Source: Culex pipiens pallens
Taxonomy: Eukaryota > Arthropoda > Insecta > Diptera > Culicidae
Assembly: GCF_016801865.2 (NCBI RefSeq)
Contig: NC_068938.1
Span: forward strand, 110,422,141-110,486,140
DNA: 64,000 nucleotides
Reading direction: 5' to 3'
Part shown: one piece after another, positions 43,857-52,959 of the stretch
Position numbering within the stretch: position 1 is the first letter of the stretch
How the letters are laid out: every line of letters begins with the position of its first letter
Made by a program: the position numbers and the translations under genes
Notes under the pieces: generated by a model
Told to the model about the DNA's origin: nothing
Seen by the model: the letters and a program-made list of their open reading frames with translations, nothing else
Database searches by the model: none

Positions 43857-44189
43857 TTAGTTGTTCATACTGCCAAAATCGTCCAAACCTGAAAAAGTAA
43901 GAAGAAAAAAATCACAAAGTATCAAGTTGAATATAATATTCAAATATCATATGTACTTATCTGATTATTCAGATTGATTGATGCCAATCGTTTGTTCGCT
44001 TGGTCGCATCCTCGGCGGAACAATATTGTCTCCAGCACCAGCTGTTCCGTTTTTATCAAGTTCTCCACGGCACTGAAATGATAAACAAGAAAAATATAAA
44101 CAAAGTATTTGGTAAATCAAATGATTTGTTTGAAAATTATACCTGTGCACAAAACGTAAACAACAACCAGCCGCACAAACGTTTCTCAT
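43857..44189 (-). CDS. Predicted three-exon small ORF inside the Pack-type element
   Basis: From an ATG at 44,187-44,189, exon 1 (44,143-44,189) joins exon 2 (43,957-44,072) and exon 3 (43,857-43,888) through introns of 70 and 68 bp. The first intron has a GTATAA donor and TTTATCATTTCAG acceptor; the second has GTACAT and TTACTTTTTCAG. The spliced frame stays open for about 64 codons. It includes a leucine-rich, probably helical stretch (VENLIKTEQLVLETILFRR) and ends SLDDFGSMNN then stop. I do not recognise the family. It could be the 3' end of another captured gene or an element-encoded peptide. Splicing is a prediction from consensus sites only. Confidence 0.3.
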
Positions 44190-44573
44190 CAGACTGTTTT
44201 TGCCTGCGCAGTGCGCTTGCCTGCGAAAGAGCAGGTAACGGAGCGTAGCGAGAGAAGAGAAAAGAGAGAGCGCGCAAGGCAAAGTTAATTATGCGTTGAA
44301 TCCAAAATGTTGTTAACTACTAAATTGATTTAGAAGTACAAATATTGCCTAAAGAATTGGAATTAATAAACAACAATTTAAGACATGAGATTCTGCAATC
44401 TGCATTCAAAGGAAGGCGAGCCCTTGCGTTTGTGAAAATTGCGCTTCCTTTGATGGTTGGCGTAAATTATGCGAAACCAAGTATAACGGAGGTTCTGAAA
44501 CTCAATTTCGTCGGGGTAAACGCCCTTTTTGTATAAAATATCACACTACACCTCCACACCACCGATTCCGTTG

Positions 44574-44708
44574 ATGCTAGAGAATGGAACCGTAATTCCG
44601 CTGGTCAATCTAACCGATCTGATACAGTGCAGTCAGCAGCTCGAAGAAGGGTTGCCTTTGCGAAGATCGTCTTTCGATGGTAGAGAGCGGTCCAAACTAA
44701 TTTACTAA
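44574..44708 (+). other. Coding-like fragment, unidentified
   Basis: From the ATG at 44,574 the plus strand reads a 44-codon frame of natural composition (it includes LENGTVIPLVNLTDLIQ) to a TAA stop at 44,706-44,708. The same frame is open for another 20 codons upstream. It may be an exon of a further captured gene. No family is recognised and there is no clear splice site, so confidence is low. Confidence 0.25.
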
Positions 44709-44803
44709 CTTCCGCTCATTACACTCGGAACATTCATAGCTGGGTAAGCTGAGAGTCGAAATTCCAACCAATCAGTCTAAAAACACCGTTTTGTTCAAGC
44801 CAT

Positions 44804-45122
44804 AATGTTTAGGAAATCTTTAAACATTGTGGAGCAAATCTGTCGAAGACAATTGAAAAACTTCCAGCGCCCACTCCATTCTGTTTCGGCCCCAAAGCGC
44901 TCCAAATTTTCCTGAGGATCCGCCATCCTCATTTCGTGCAAGCTCCACAGCAGCCTAAAAGCCCAGCGCTGCCATAGTGATACAATCACTTGCGAAAACA
45001 CCGCTGTTCGGTCCGATCGTCCAGTCTCCAACGTTGTGCTTACTTGCAGGGACGTCCGGGACAAGAAAACGAACGAATCTACGACGGCGGACGAGGACAC
45101 CACTGGGAGGACGGTACAATAA
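44804..45122 (+). pseudogene. Presequence-like ORF broken by one in-frame TGA
   Basis: Starting at an ATG near 44,804, the first 36 codons encode an arginine-rich, acid-free N-terminus (for example RRQLKNFQRPLHSVS) of the kind that targets mitochondria. A single TGA follows, and the same frame then stays open for about 69 more codons. This looks like the start of a captured gene that was disabled by one substitution. The antisense strand is also open here, which weakens the case. The parent gene is not identified. Confidence 0.3.
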
Positions 45123-45281
45123 AATAAAACACGGCGACTTTCTTGGTCCCCAAGAGACGACCAGCCTCAACGGGTGTCAAAACGCAACAGATCTGTATTC
45201 ACAATAATTACAATCAAAACGTAAACAAATCCAGTCCAGAGTTGTCCACGACCCAACACCACTGTAATTTATATTTAGCAT

Positions 45282-45437
45282 TTACCGCCGGATCCTGCGA
45301 CTTGATCTCGCCGGCTTCATTTTATCCACCTCGTTCTCTTCACTTCGGCGACAGGAAGTCCTTCTGGAACATTCATCATCTTTACCTTTGTAGTCTTCCA
45401 CTTGGATGATTTCGTACCGATCGAGGCAGAAAAAGTC
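45282..45437 (-). other. Coding-like C-terminal tail, unidentified
   Basis: A minus-strand frame of 51 codons reads naturally (DRYEIIQVEDYKGKDDE, then a Ser/Arg-rich tail ending SSRRIRR) and stops at TAA. It follows the PIWI-like segment but in a different frame. It may be the C-terminus of one of the captured genes. I cannot name the family. Confidence 0.25.
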
Positions 45438-45448
45438 CTCATGTCGGT

Positions 45449-45532
45449 GAACTGCAGCAAAACACGTCGCGAAACGTCTAGATTGAACATCAGTCCACCT
45501 TGGTACTCGTCAACGGCGCTCACACAATCCAG
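45449..45532 (-). pseudogene. PIWI-family-like fragment (linker before PAZ)
   Basis: The frame reads CVSAVDEYQGGLMFNLDVS followed by RRVLLQF. This resembles the Argonaute/PIWI linker segment that precedes the PAZ domain, where family members read roughly W-P-G-[YF]-x-[TS]-[SA]-[IV] ... [GL]-L-[ML]-x-x-D-[VI]-S-[HYR]-[KR]-V-L-R. The preceding 20 residues in an adjacent frame (VHTVTIRFMYKC) could come from the PIWI N-domain, with an intervening deletion. No PAZ or PIWI catalytic domain is present. This is a tentative identification from memory of the family pattern. Confidence 0.4.
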
Positions 45533-46563
45533 TCAGATTTCCAGCCGGTTCTGCGGAATGACATTTGTACATGAACCGGATAGTGACCGTGTGTACGTCA
45601 TTGGCGGCGGTCAACTCGTCCAACAATCGCTGCGCACCGCCATAATCCTTCTTGTTGACATTGTCAATCTCCTGCTCCTTCAAGTCCATTATGTTCAACC
45701 AAAGCAAAGAAATCTTCATCTGCAGACTCTTGTCCGGGTTCTTTTCCAAGTACTCATCCACCAACGATCGCGACGTGTTGGAAACGACCGCTCGCGAGAG
45801 TTCCAAAATACCGTTGATCAAATCCACACAGAATCGGAACCGCTCCTCGACGTCACCCACCAACCGCTCAAAGATGGCCACAATCGTCTTCACGTTGCCC
45901 TCGCCAAGTTTGACAACATTTCCGCCAGCACCTTCTTCAAGTTCTTCCGACCGACCTCGTCACCCAGATCGTACGACGCCACAATCTCTAGCAGCACCTG
46001 TATCATCGACTGGAAGTACATCTTCTGTAACTTGTCCGTCGTCATCGACGGATCGTACGCCAGCTGCCGGATGTAGTTGCACAGCGTCGGCGTGTCCGCA
46101 AAGCTGCAACAGAGCAACGTTATTATAACAATTTAGATAAATTCCCTGAAAAACTCACGTCTTGATGTAGTTGCAAAACGCTGTCAGATCCACCATGTAC
46201 GCGTCCAGCTCGTACGACTCGGTGTGCTGGAGGATCTTGAGCAGCGCCTGCCAGCAGATTGCCGTCTCGATGGTGAGGTTCTTCAGCGGGATCGTTTTGT
46301 CCTCCTCGCGCAGCCCGAGCATCGTGGTGGCGTCATTGATGCCGTATTTACTGCGAGAAAATTGCTTACTTAAACAAAACCTACCTTTTACAAATGTTTT
46401 GAGATACTCACGTAAAGATCTCCCCCAGCACAAGCTTGGCCGTCTTCGCGAATCGTTCCATCTCCTTCTCGTCCGCGTCGATTTTGAGCACCTTCACGAA
46501 CGCCACAGTTGCAACCCAGCGACGTTTTGACCGCTTGGCGGAAAATCGGCGACACGTCCGACT
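45533..46563 (-). pseudogene. Cap-G: Captured central fragment of condensin I subunit Cap-G
   Basis: The parent protein is the HEAT-repeat subunit of condensin I, which compacts mitotic chromosomes. The pieces, in order, match the vertebrate NCAPG region just N-terminal to its coiled-coil-like stretch: SDVSPIFRQAVKTSL; VKVLKIDADEKEMERFAKTA; IPLKNLTIETAICWQALL; LLEIVASYDLGDEVGRKNL; then KEQEIDNVNKKDYGGAQRLL. Two consensus introns remain, 46,351-46,411 and 46,104-46,158, and the frame continues across both. The capture was therefore from genomic DNA and not from mRNA. One-base frameshifts near 46,510 and 45,892 break the frame, and both N- and C-terminal parts are missing. It is a dead fragment. 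Its 5' side joins Cbp80 sequence without an intron. Confidence 0.85.
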
Positions 46564-47091
46564 CTATTAGAAAACAACATCTCAATCTGAACCAGCAAAT
46601 TCTCTAACGCCGATTCCTTCTTCTCGTAGAACTGCCGGACAACACAAAGCAACGTCGAAAGGATCGCAAAGACGTACCGATCACGCACAACAGCTGAAGC
46701 AACGAATTCGTTGAGATGTCCTAAGAATTGACCAAATCAGCCAGAAATCGAAGCGCGTACCGGGTCGCCTCCTCCTCCGTCCTCCAGATTCTCCTCTTCG
46801 CGCTCGTCAGCCCCACAAACATCGAGTAGATCGAACACTTTTCCGGCTCCTTTATCGGAAAAAACCGCAAAATCTTGTTCCGGAAGTTGCCCAAATCCGA
46901 CTACAGCACTGCTATTTTTGCCCACCCTCAAGATCAACGCTTCCATCTCCTGGTTCTCGAGCACCCGGCGACGTTTACGGGATTGTTCTGGAACGAAATC
47001 AACAAAAACAAAAACTTTGTATCTGGCACCACACTCACCGAAAACTCTCGCCGTAACGAGGGTCAACTTACCTCGCGTGGCGACGATTCAT
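46564..47091 (-). pseudogene. Cbp80: Captured N-terminal fragment of nuclear cap-binding protein Cbp80
   Basis: The parent protein (CBP80/NCBP1) binds the mRNA 5' cap with CBP20 in the nucleus. The ATG at 47,089-47,091 starts MNRRHAR, and a GTAAGT donor follows. After an 84-bp intron (46,988-47,071, acceptor TTCGTTCCAG) comes SRKRRRVLENQEMEALILRV, matching the conserved basic N-terminus. Further on DLGNFRNKILRFF, EEEATRYALRFLADLVNS, RDRYVFAILSTLL and RQFYEKKESALENLL follow in the order of the family's MIF4G-like start. At least three frame changes (at the exon 1-2 join or just after, near 46,905 and near 46,725) disable it. The fragment stops at about residue 200 of the family and runs into Cap-G. 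Confidence 0.85.
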
Positions 47092-47300
47092 GGCTCCTTT
47101 TCGAGAGAGGCACTTCCCGGACGCGAAACAACCAAATGCACGACGGAACGAACCGGATTCAAACGAAAATACGCGCACCAGCAAAAGAAATCTTTCCGCA
47201 ACTCGACGGATTTGTTTTGTTTTGATCGCCTGCTGCGATTTGACCGTCTTCAAAGTAATCAATTTTGGGTAGTGTACACACAAATAGCGCACGGCACTTA
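47092..47300 (-). other. Probable captured 5' UTR and promoter of Cbp80
   Basis: Upstream of the Cbp80 ATG the minus strand is open in frame but reads like leader sequence with a GTGCGCGTATTTTCG stretch and no family content. Because the first intron and the ATG context are retained, the captured piece probably includes the native 5' UTR and perhaps the promoter. The exact limit of capture cannot be seen. Confidence 0.4.
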
Positions 47301-47604
47301 TCTAGATAAGATGGGTGAGAATGAAACCCAGTCAAGAATATGCTGATTCTGATTCTGCCAGAATCCTGCTAGAATTCTAATACAATATCCAGCTCTTTTA
47401 AATTTTGCCAAAATTCTTCTAGAACACCGTGACTGAGCAGAAGAAGGAATATTAAAATGACATCTAGAAGTTCTAGAACTGTCAAGGATGGAAGGGAAGA
47501 AAAAGATAAGGGAAAAGAAAAGTGGATTAAATTTTTGTTTACCGCATTTAAGTTTACGCGCTGCGTAAGTTTGTTTTTTTTTTAAATCCGCTCAACCTGA
47601 ACGT

Positions 47605-47835
47605 TTGATCAAAGTGTCGTCGTGTTTGTTTTGCCCGGTTTGTCCGGCATTTGCCTTCCCAGCAGTGATAAATTCACCAGTCCCGGCCTGGCTGTTATTG
47701 CCACCGATCCCGCACTCGCAGTGTCACCCATCAGCTTGCCATCATCGACATGTAGGTCCAGTCCGATGGCTTACCCGACGTGCGGTGCAATTATCGACTC
47801 CAACAAATGCTGCAGATGCGGATCTTAATCCGTAA
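47605..47835 (+). other. GC-richer coding-like patch, unidentified
   Basis: Three frames are open here for 60-80 codons. One ends in a cysteine-rich tail, TCGAIIDSNKCCRCGS, which looks like half of a zinc ribbon. The composition differs sharply from the AT-rich subterminal repeats on its right. It could be another captured gene fragment. Nothing firmer can be said. Confidence 0.25.
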
Positions 47836-48039
47836 GGATCTGGGCCTGAGCTGCTTGGTGGATTCGAAACGGGCGACCCATCGCACATTTCCATAGCGTT
47901 TAACAGTAGTTCTACGACCTTAATGAAGATTACAAATTTTGCCAAACCTGATAATTTTCTTAAATTTCGGTTTGGATGGAAATGCTTTTGCAAATCTGGA
48001 GCAACATTTGAAAGGGGCGGTACGACATTGCTCTTACGG

Positions 48040-48440
48040 ATTGTTGTAAATCATTTGAACTTTAACATAACTTTATGTTTTAAGGTAACCATTTCAGCAA
48101 ACTTCCGCAAATAGTTTTTAAAGTTATGAAGAAATTTTTGAATCATTACAAACTTTTTAATAACCTTAATAATTATGGTGACCATTTGACAAATAGTCAT
48201 CAAGGTCCGCAATTTGAACCATTTGAACTTTAAAATTACCTTATGATTTAGGGTAACCATTTGAGAAAACATCCGCAAATAGTTATTTAAAGTTATCAAG
48301 AAAATTGTTGACCATTATGAACATTAAAATAACTCTATTACGTATGGTAACCATTCAACAAATAGTTGTCGAGGTCCGCCAAATAACATTATTACAAATG
48401 GTGACTATATCTCGTAAGGTTATTTTAAGTTCCTCATCAC
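48040..48440 (-). repeat. Right subterminal repeat array of the Pack-type element
   Basis: Degenerate repeats of GGTAACCATTTNNNAAA, CGCAAATAGTT and TTAAAGTTAT recur five or six times. They correspond in inverted orientation to the left array at 43,205-43,800. Together with the terminal AAATCCCG repeats they define the ends of the insertion. Confidence 0.7.
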
Positions 48441-48470
48441 AATCGATATAGTTTTCGTTTATCCGGGATT

Positions 48471-48905
48471 TGTTTTTGCATGAAACTTCGATTTTTTCCA
48501 AAAATCACTTTTTTTTCAAAAAATCATAACTCGGTGGCAGATTTTTTGACCATGTTTCTCTATGGCTCAAAAGTTGCGGATTTTTGTCCCCTAAAACATG
48601 CCAAAACATCTCGAAAATCAAAAAATATGTATTTTGGGAAATTGAGTTTTAGTGAAAAAATAGTTGGTTAAATAATCTGCTATTTTTTTCCGTGTACCTA
48701 TTTTTTCTCAATTGTCCTCAACAATACCTACAACTTTGTCGAAGACACCAAATGGATCAGAAAATTCACTCAAAAGTTACAGCTGTTTGAATATTTACAT
48801 ACCATTTTTGTATGAACAGCAGCCAAAATTGTATGGAGACTTGTATGGGTGAACTAATTTGGTGAATTTGGTCATAGGGAAGGCCCCCACAAAGTTTGAG
48901 CCAAA
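48471..48905 (-). repeat. Interrupted dispersed repeat, second part
   Basis: Continuation of the repeat at 41,945-43,181, matching 33,830-34,250 in reverse. It contains GACCATGTTTCTCTATGGC and ATTGTATGGAGACTTGTATG. The match resumes within a few bases of where the left part stops, which dates the 5.3-kb insertion as later than this copy of the repeat. Confidence 0.75.
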
Positions 48906-49254
48906 TCAAAAACTACAAATAAAATCCATTTCCGGTTTTGGTAGAGAATTGCTCATGTGCCCTATTTCAAACAATTTTGGGGTAAACGATCCAAAAAGTG
49001 GGTACCCCAGGCTGGTACCATAACAATAACGCTGCGTTTGTATTGGTTTGATAGTTCGTGGAAACCCGTGGTCTTGCCTCTGGTACTTACCTGCTGCTTA
49101 TTAATACATTGATTGCTCAGCTTGAAAAAAATGTATTTTAAACCAGTTTTTAAACCACAATTAAATCGATTGTTCTACATCACACGCTTTCAATGTGTAA
49201 TGAAAAAACATCAAATATACGATGTCAGTGAAAAAATACTATCAAAATTGTCGT

Positions 49255-49336
49255 GCAGTCGTGGCCGAGTGGTTAAGGCGTCTGACTCGAAATCAGATTC
49301 CCTCTGGGAGCGTAGGTTCGAATCCTACCGGCTGCG
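49255..49336 (+). tRNA. tRNA-Ser(CGA), second copy
   Basis: Identical to 18,846-18,927: acceptor GCAGTCG/CGGCTGC, anticodon CGA, long variable arm, B box GGTTCGAATCC. A TTTTT terminator lies 5 nt downstream. Confidence 0.96.
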
Positions 49337-52300
49337 ATATTATTTTTGATTGTTTTTGTAGAGTGTATGGGGAAATAATGTGTGTATTATAATATAAATT
49401 AGTTTTCATAAAAATTGTGTCTGTGGTAAATCATCCTATTATGTACAGTCTACTCAAGGTCGCCCAGTTGGCGCCAAGAAAAATAAAACGAAATCATAAG
49501 GGATTATTAATGCACCAAAAGAAGTAGCTGCTCCGAACAGGGCAGGTTTCAACAACAAAGCCATTATCATAATGATAATCAGCTTCACAGATGTGTCATC
49601 ACCGTCCAACCCGGCCTGGATCACGCTCCATCACTCGTCCAAGTCGAATGGCTTCGCCCCGGGCAAGGTCCCTCGGTTTGGCATGTCATTAATTAATATA
49701 TATTATACGATATCGAACCGTTTCGATTGGACAAGACAGAAGCATTTTTATTCATTTGGCTGGTTTTAATTTTTTTATTTAAATAATTAGTCCATCGGAT
49801 TTAGTGTGTTCACGACGCCACCGCCAACGCCAACTTCGATCCCGTGCAGACGCTGACAAAAACAAGTTCGAGTGTCTGAGTCGAGGTAAATGACTTTATT
49901 CCAAGAAAATTGTCCATGCCATTTTGGCAGGCGACATATTTTGCACTGGTGGCCAATGTAAAATGACAAATGTTGATGCTTGTCCGAAGAAAATGTGCTG
50001 GTCGAACAAGCAAACCATTTCAATAACCAATCGAATTTATATAATTTAGAAAAAAAAAAGTTCCGGTGTTGACAGACAATTTTGGCAAATAAAATAAACG
50101 TCTAGGCAAACTAGTTGGACCATCCAAATATCGCAAGATCAAGGAATTTGGTAAATTAATCTTGAAATCCGAGTCCGGGATGAGCCAAGTGTCATCGAGA
50201 TCATCTTTCAAGCCCGCGTGTGTGCACCCTCAAATTCGTCCATAAATTAGAGACGACATCTCGACCGTTGCATTGACCTGTCGCCAATTTCGGTCGAGTT
50301 ATTCAGCAGCAGGGTGGCGCGCGTGGTTCTGGCAAATTATTCCATGAGCAATGCGAATTAGTGCACTGCTGTGACGTTAGCCATTTGTCTTTTTTGGCGG
50401 GACAATTTGTAAAAGTTAAAGCTCGTGACGATCGTAATGATTAGCACGTGCCGCATGCACTTGTGTGGTCTGTTACGCAAGCCAACATTATTTTTTCTTT
50501 TTGTTTGCATAGGTATATATTTGCAACTTTAAATTATTTTACTGGGAAACTTAATAAATGCCAGACCTCTTTATTAGTTTTCTAAAGTTTTCAAAACAAA
50601 CATATTTAAGATGTATTTTTGTTGAAGGCGTTTCAATTTATTTGTTTCTCTGTTAAGAAAACGGTTTGATGAACTTTTAAAAGTTGACCAATTCAAAAAA
50701 TTTGATAAACTAATCTCGAAATTTACCTATTTTAAGCTTGTTTCGTGTCAACTGACTCAGAGGTGCTTTGTAAGTACGACATAGTACGGTGTGTCGGATT
50801 GGAGGTTTAACTTTTTTTTCGGAGACACACTTTTCTAGTCTGTCGAAAAATTCTCAGCTCAAACGGTCAGCGGTGAACCGCAGCTGTTTGGTTTGCAACG
50901 TTGATTGACAAGTGTCGGCTGGCTGGCGCAGTTAAAAATATTTGCTGAGTAAACAAGCGACGGGGTGTTTTTGTTCGTAAACTACACCTCTGATGAGCTG
51001 TTGGTTTGTTATTAGCTCTTAAATAGTGCTACCATTCGTCATGGGGTTGCAATACGAGATGTGATTAATTTGAAATGCAGTTGTTCATGAATCAACATGA
51101 AATTTGTAAGATTGACCAAGATTGGTAACAAAATATGTTGTTTTGATACATTTTAACATAGAGAAAATTTTCATGATGTTGGCAGGTTTTATCCTATTGC
51201 CATCCAATTGCCATTTAATGTGCTAATCTGCCAACATTAACTGTTCGATAGAGTTACATGCCTTTCCCCTACACCAGTAAAATTAACTGACAACCTTCAC
51301 CGTCTTCCCTACGTCACTTGGCGGAGGAACAGGTGTTCATAGATAACACCTAATTCCCCATATCAGAAGAGAGACCAAAGCCGCAGCATATCATTGCTAT
51401 TCCAGTGCAAACAAACTTGGCTTACACAGCGCCAGAGCTGATGGTCACCGTCCACAGGTAAGTACACAAGCACTCGCATCCGTAGAACTCAATGTAAACA
51501 CTCGTGTGGCGTTTTCTGTGTCCCATCTGGGCCCACTTGTGATGATGATGATGAGCGGCGGCTTGTTGTCGTTATCACAAACGTGCAAGCGCCCATTGAC
51601 TCAAGCCCGATACTGCACCGACACTCAATCGAAAAGGGCTTATCGCAAAGGTTGATCGATATCGGTTACACCTGCTCAGGTGGCGAAATGGAATGGTGGA
51701 AGATAGTTTTTTGGTGGTTAAAAACATGTAAGAAACAAGGCGAAAAAAATGCAAGTTTAAATGTTTAGGTTAAATTGTTCCATTGATCGATGCCTCTGTG
51801 CTCTCTTGTACTTAGCTTGCTGGTTTTCCTATCTAGTTAGCATAAGAGAGCATAGACGCATCGTGATTGTAACATATTGATTAATGATTCATGGAGTTTT
51901 GATCCGTTTGACAAGTCGGTTTCAGTCACGGAATTCCAGGGGGATGCTAAAAACCGTCATTTTGGGGGTTGAGATTGATATTGCTCGGAAACTGCGCACA
52001 ATAAAAACAAAAATATTTGTTTAGTTTATATTTTATTATTTTTATAATATAAATTTTTATTTACTATAGTAAGAGTCAAATTAACGTTTTATGTGATAAA
52101 AGTATGTAGATGTCGCTCCCCGGTGGAATTCCGACAGGATTCTACAAAGCTGTATTTTCAGTATTCTGAAAGGAATGTTAGTAACATTCTAGCAGAACAA
52201 TTTTCATATATTAAAAGTCTTCAATTCGTGCAATCGCTGCAGATAGAAGAAATAGAGGTTACAAATTCCGGATTTGAAGATCACTCATCAATTTGATTAT

Positions 52301-52500
52301 TTTAGTCACTCTCAATCCCCTGTTACATATTTTCACGTTGTTTATTTTAATAACAATTTGAAACGAAACTTTATTTAAAGCTCCATTGGTTTTTTTTAAG
52401 ACGTACATTGACATCACGCCATGGCTGAAGGAGTTTTTAATTGCAAATCAATGTGACTAAAAAAATTCTTCATGGAAAGGGCGCTTGCGGGGTCCTTTTC
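49337..52500. other. Unique-looking intergenic DNA, no gene recognised
   Basis: Two less AT-rich intervals (49,490-50,470 and 51,270-51,900) look single-copy. Open frames there are short and many overlap on both strands. A small simple repeat GATGATGATGATGA is at about 51,542. No family, promoter or element boundary could be assigned. Confidence 0.35.
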
Positions 52501-52504
52501 AATC

Positions 52505-52908
52505 ATCCGTGACCTAATAGTAGTTTATGCAACAAGTTGCAAAAAGAGGATTTTTTCAGCACGTACAGTCGTACAAATACGAAGAGTGCTGAAAAAATCA
52601 AGTTTTGCAACGAGTTCCATACAACATTTTTTGCAATTCCAAAAAACACACACTGAGTGAAATTTTATGTCAAATTTTCATGTCATGTCATTCAAAATGT
52701 TGAAAAGTGTTACTTTTCGAAACAAGTGCTGAAAAGTTCAACTTTTCAGCACCCATTTGAGTGCCGAAAAGTAGAACTTTCCAGCATTTTTTGAAAAGTG
52801 TTGCTATTCGATTCTGTTATTTTTGGTACAGAAATGTAGGCTATTTCGTCGTTCAAGAATGACAGGAAAAGTAAATAGTTTCACGACGGAATTGCAAAAA
52901 AAAAATTA
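52505..52908. repeat. Dispersed repeat with multiple CTGAAAAGT palindromes
   Basis: The part 52,757-52,908 is the inverted partner of 396-541. The preceding part has GATTTTTTCAGCAC and GTGCTGAAAAAATC as an inverted pair, and CAACGAGTTCCATACAACAT. It looks like one or two non-autonomous DNA elements of uncertain ends. Confidence 0.55.
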
Positions 52909-52959
52909 CCTGGGATTTTTTGGTTTATTTCAATTTTAAAATTTTCTGTACATTTAAAA

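Larger units (their letters stand above)
43182..48470. mobile_element. 5.3-kb gene-capturing (Pack-type) TIR transposon
   Basis: The left end begins AAATCCCGCATAAACGA and the right end read inward begins AAATCCCGGATAAACGA. These interrupt a dispersed repeat whose uninterrupted form is at 33.8-34.7 kb. Long degenerate subterminal repeats rich in AAATGGTTAC and TTTAAAGTT lie inside each end in inverted orientation. Between them are fragments of Cbp80, Cap-G and a PIWI-like gene in one orientation, plus unidentified coding-like pieces. No transposase was found, so it is non-autonomous. The TSD is not clear: the flanks share only a short TAATGC/TTGCATG overlap. Superfamily is therefore open. The chimeric capture is reminiscent of plant Pack-MULEs, which is an analogy and not an assignment. 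Confidence 0.75.

Noticed and set aside
45402..46128. Long plus-strand frames (224 and 158 codons) over the Cap-G region
   Set aside because: They are antisense shadows of the Cap-G fragment. The minus strand shows conserved condensin motifs and introns, the plus strand shows neither.
46564..46600. CTAATAG at 46,564-46,570 as a 3' splice acceptor for Cap-G
   Set aside because: The upstream sequence is coding-like Cbp80 right up to this point, so a fusion junction explains it better than an intron end.
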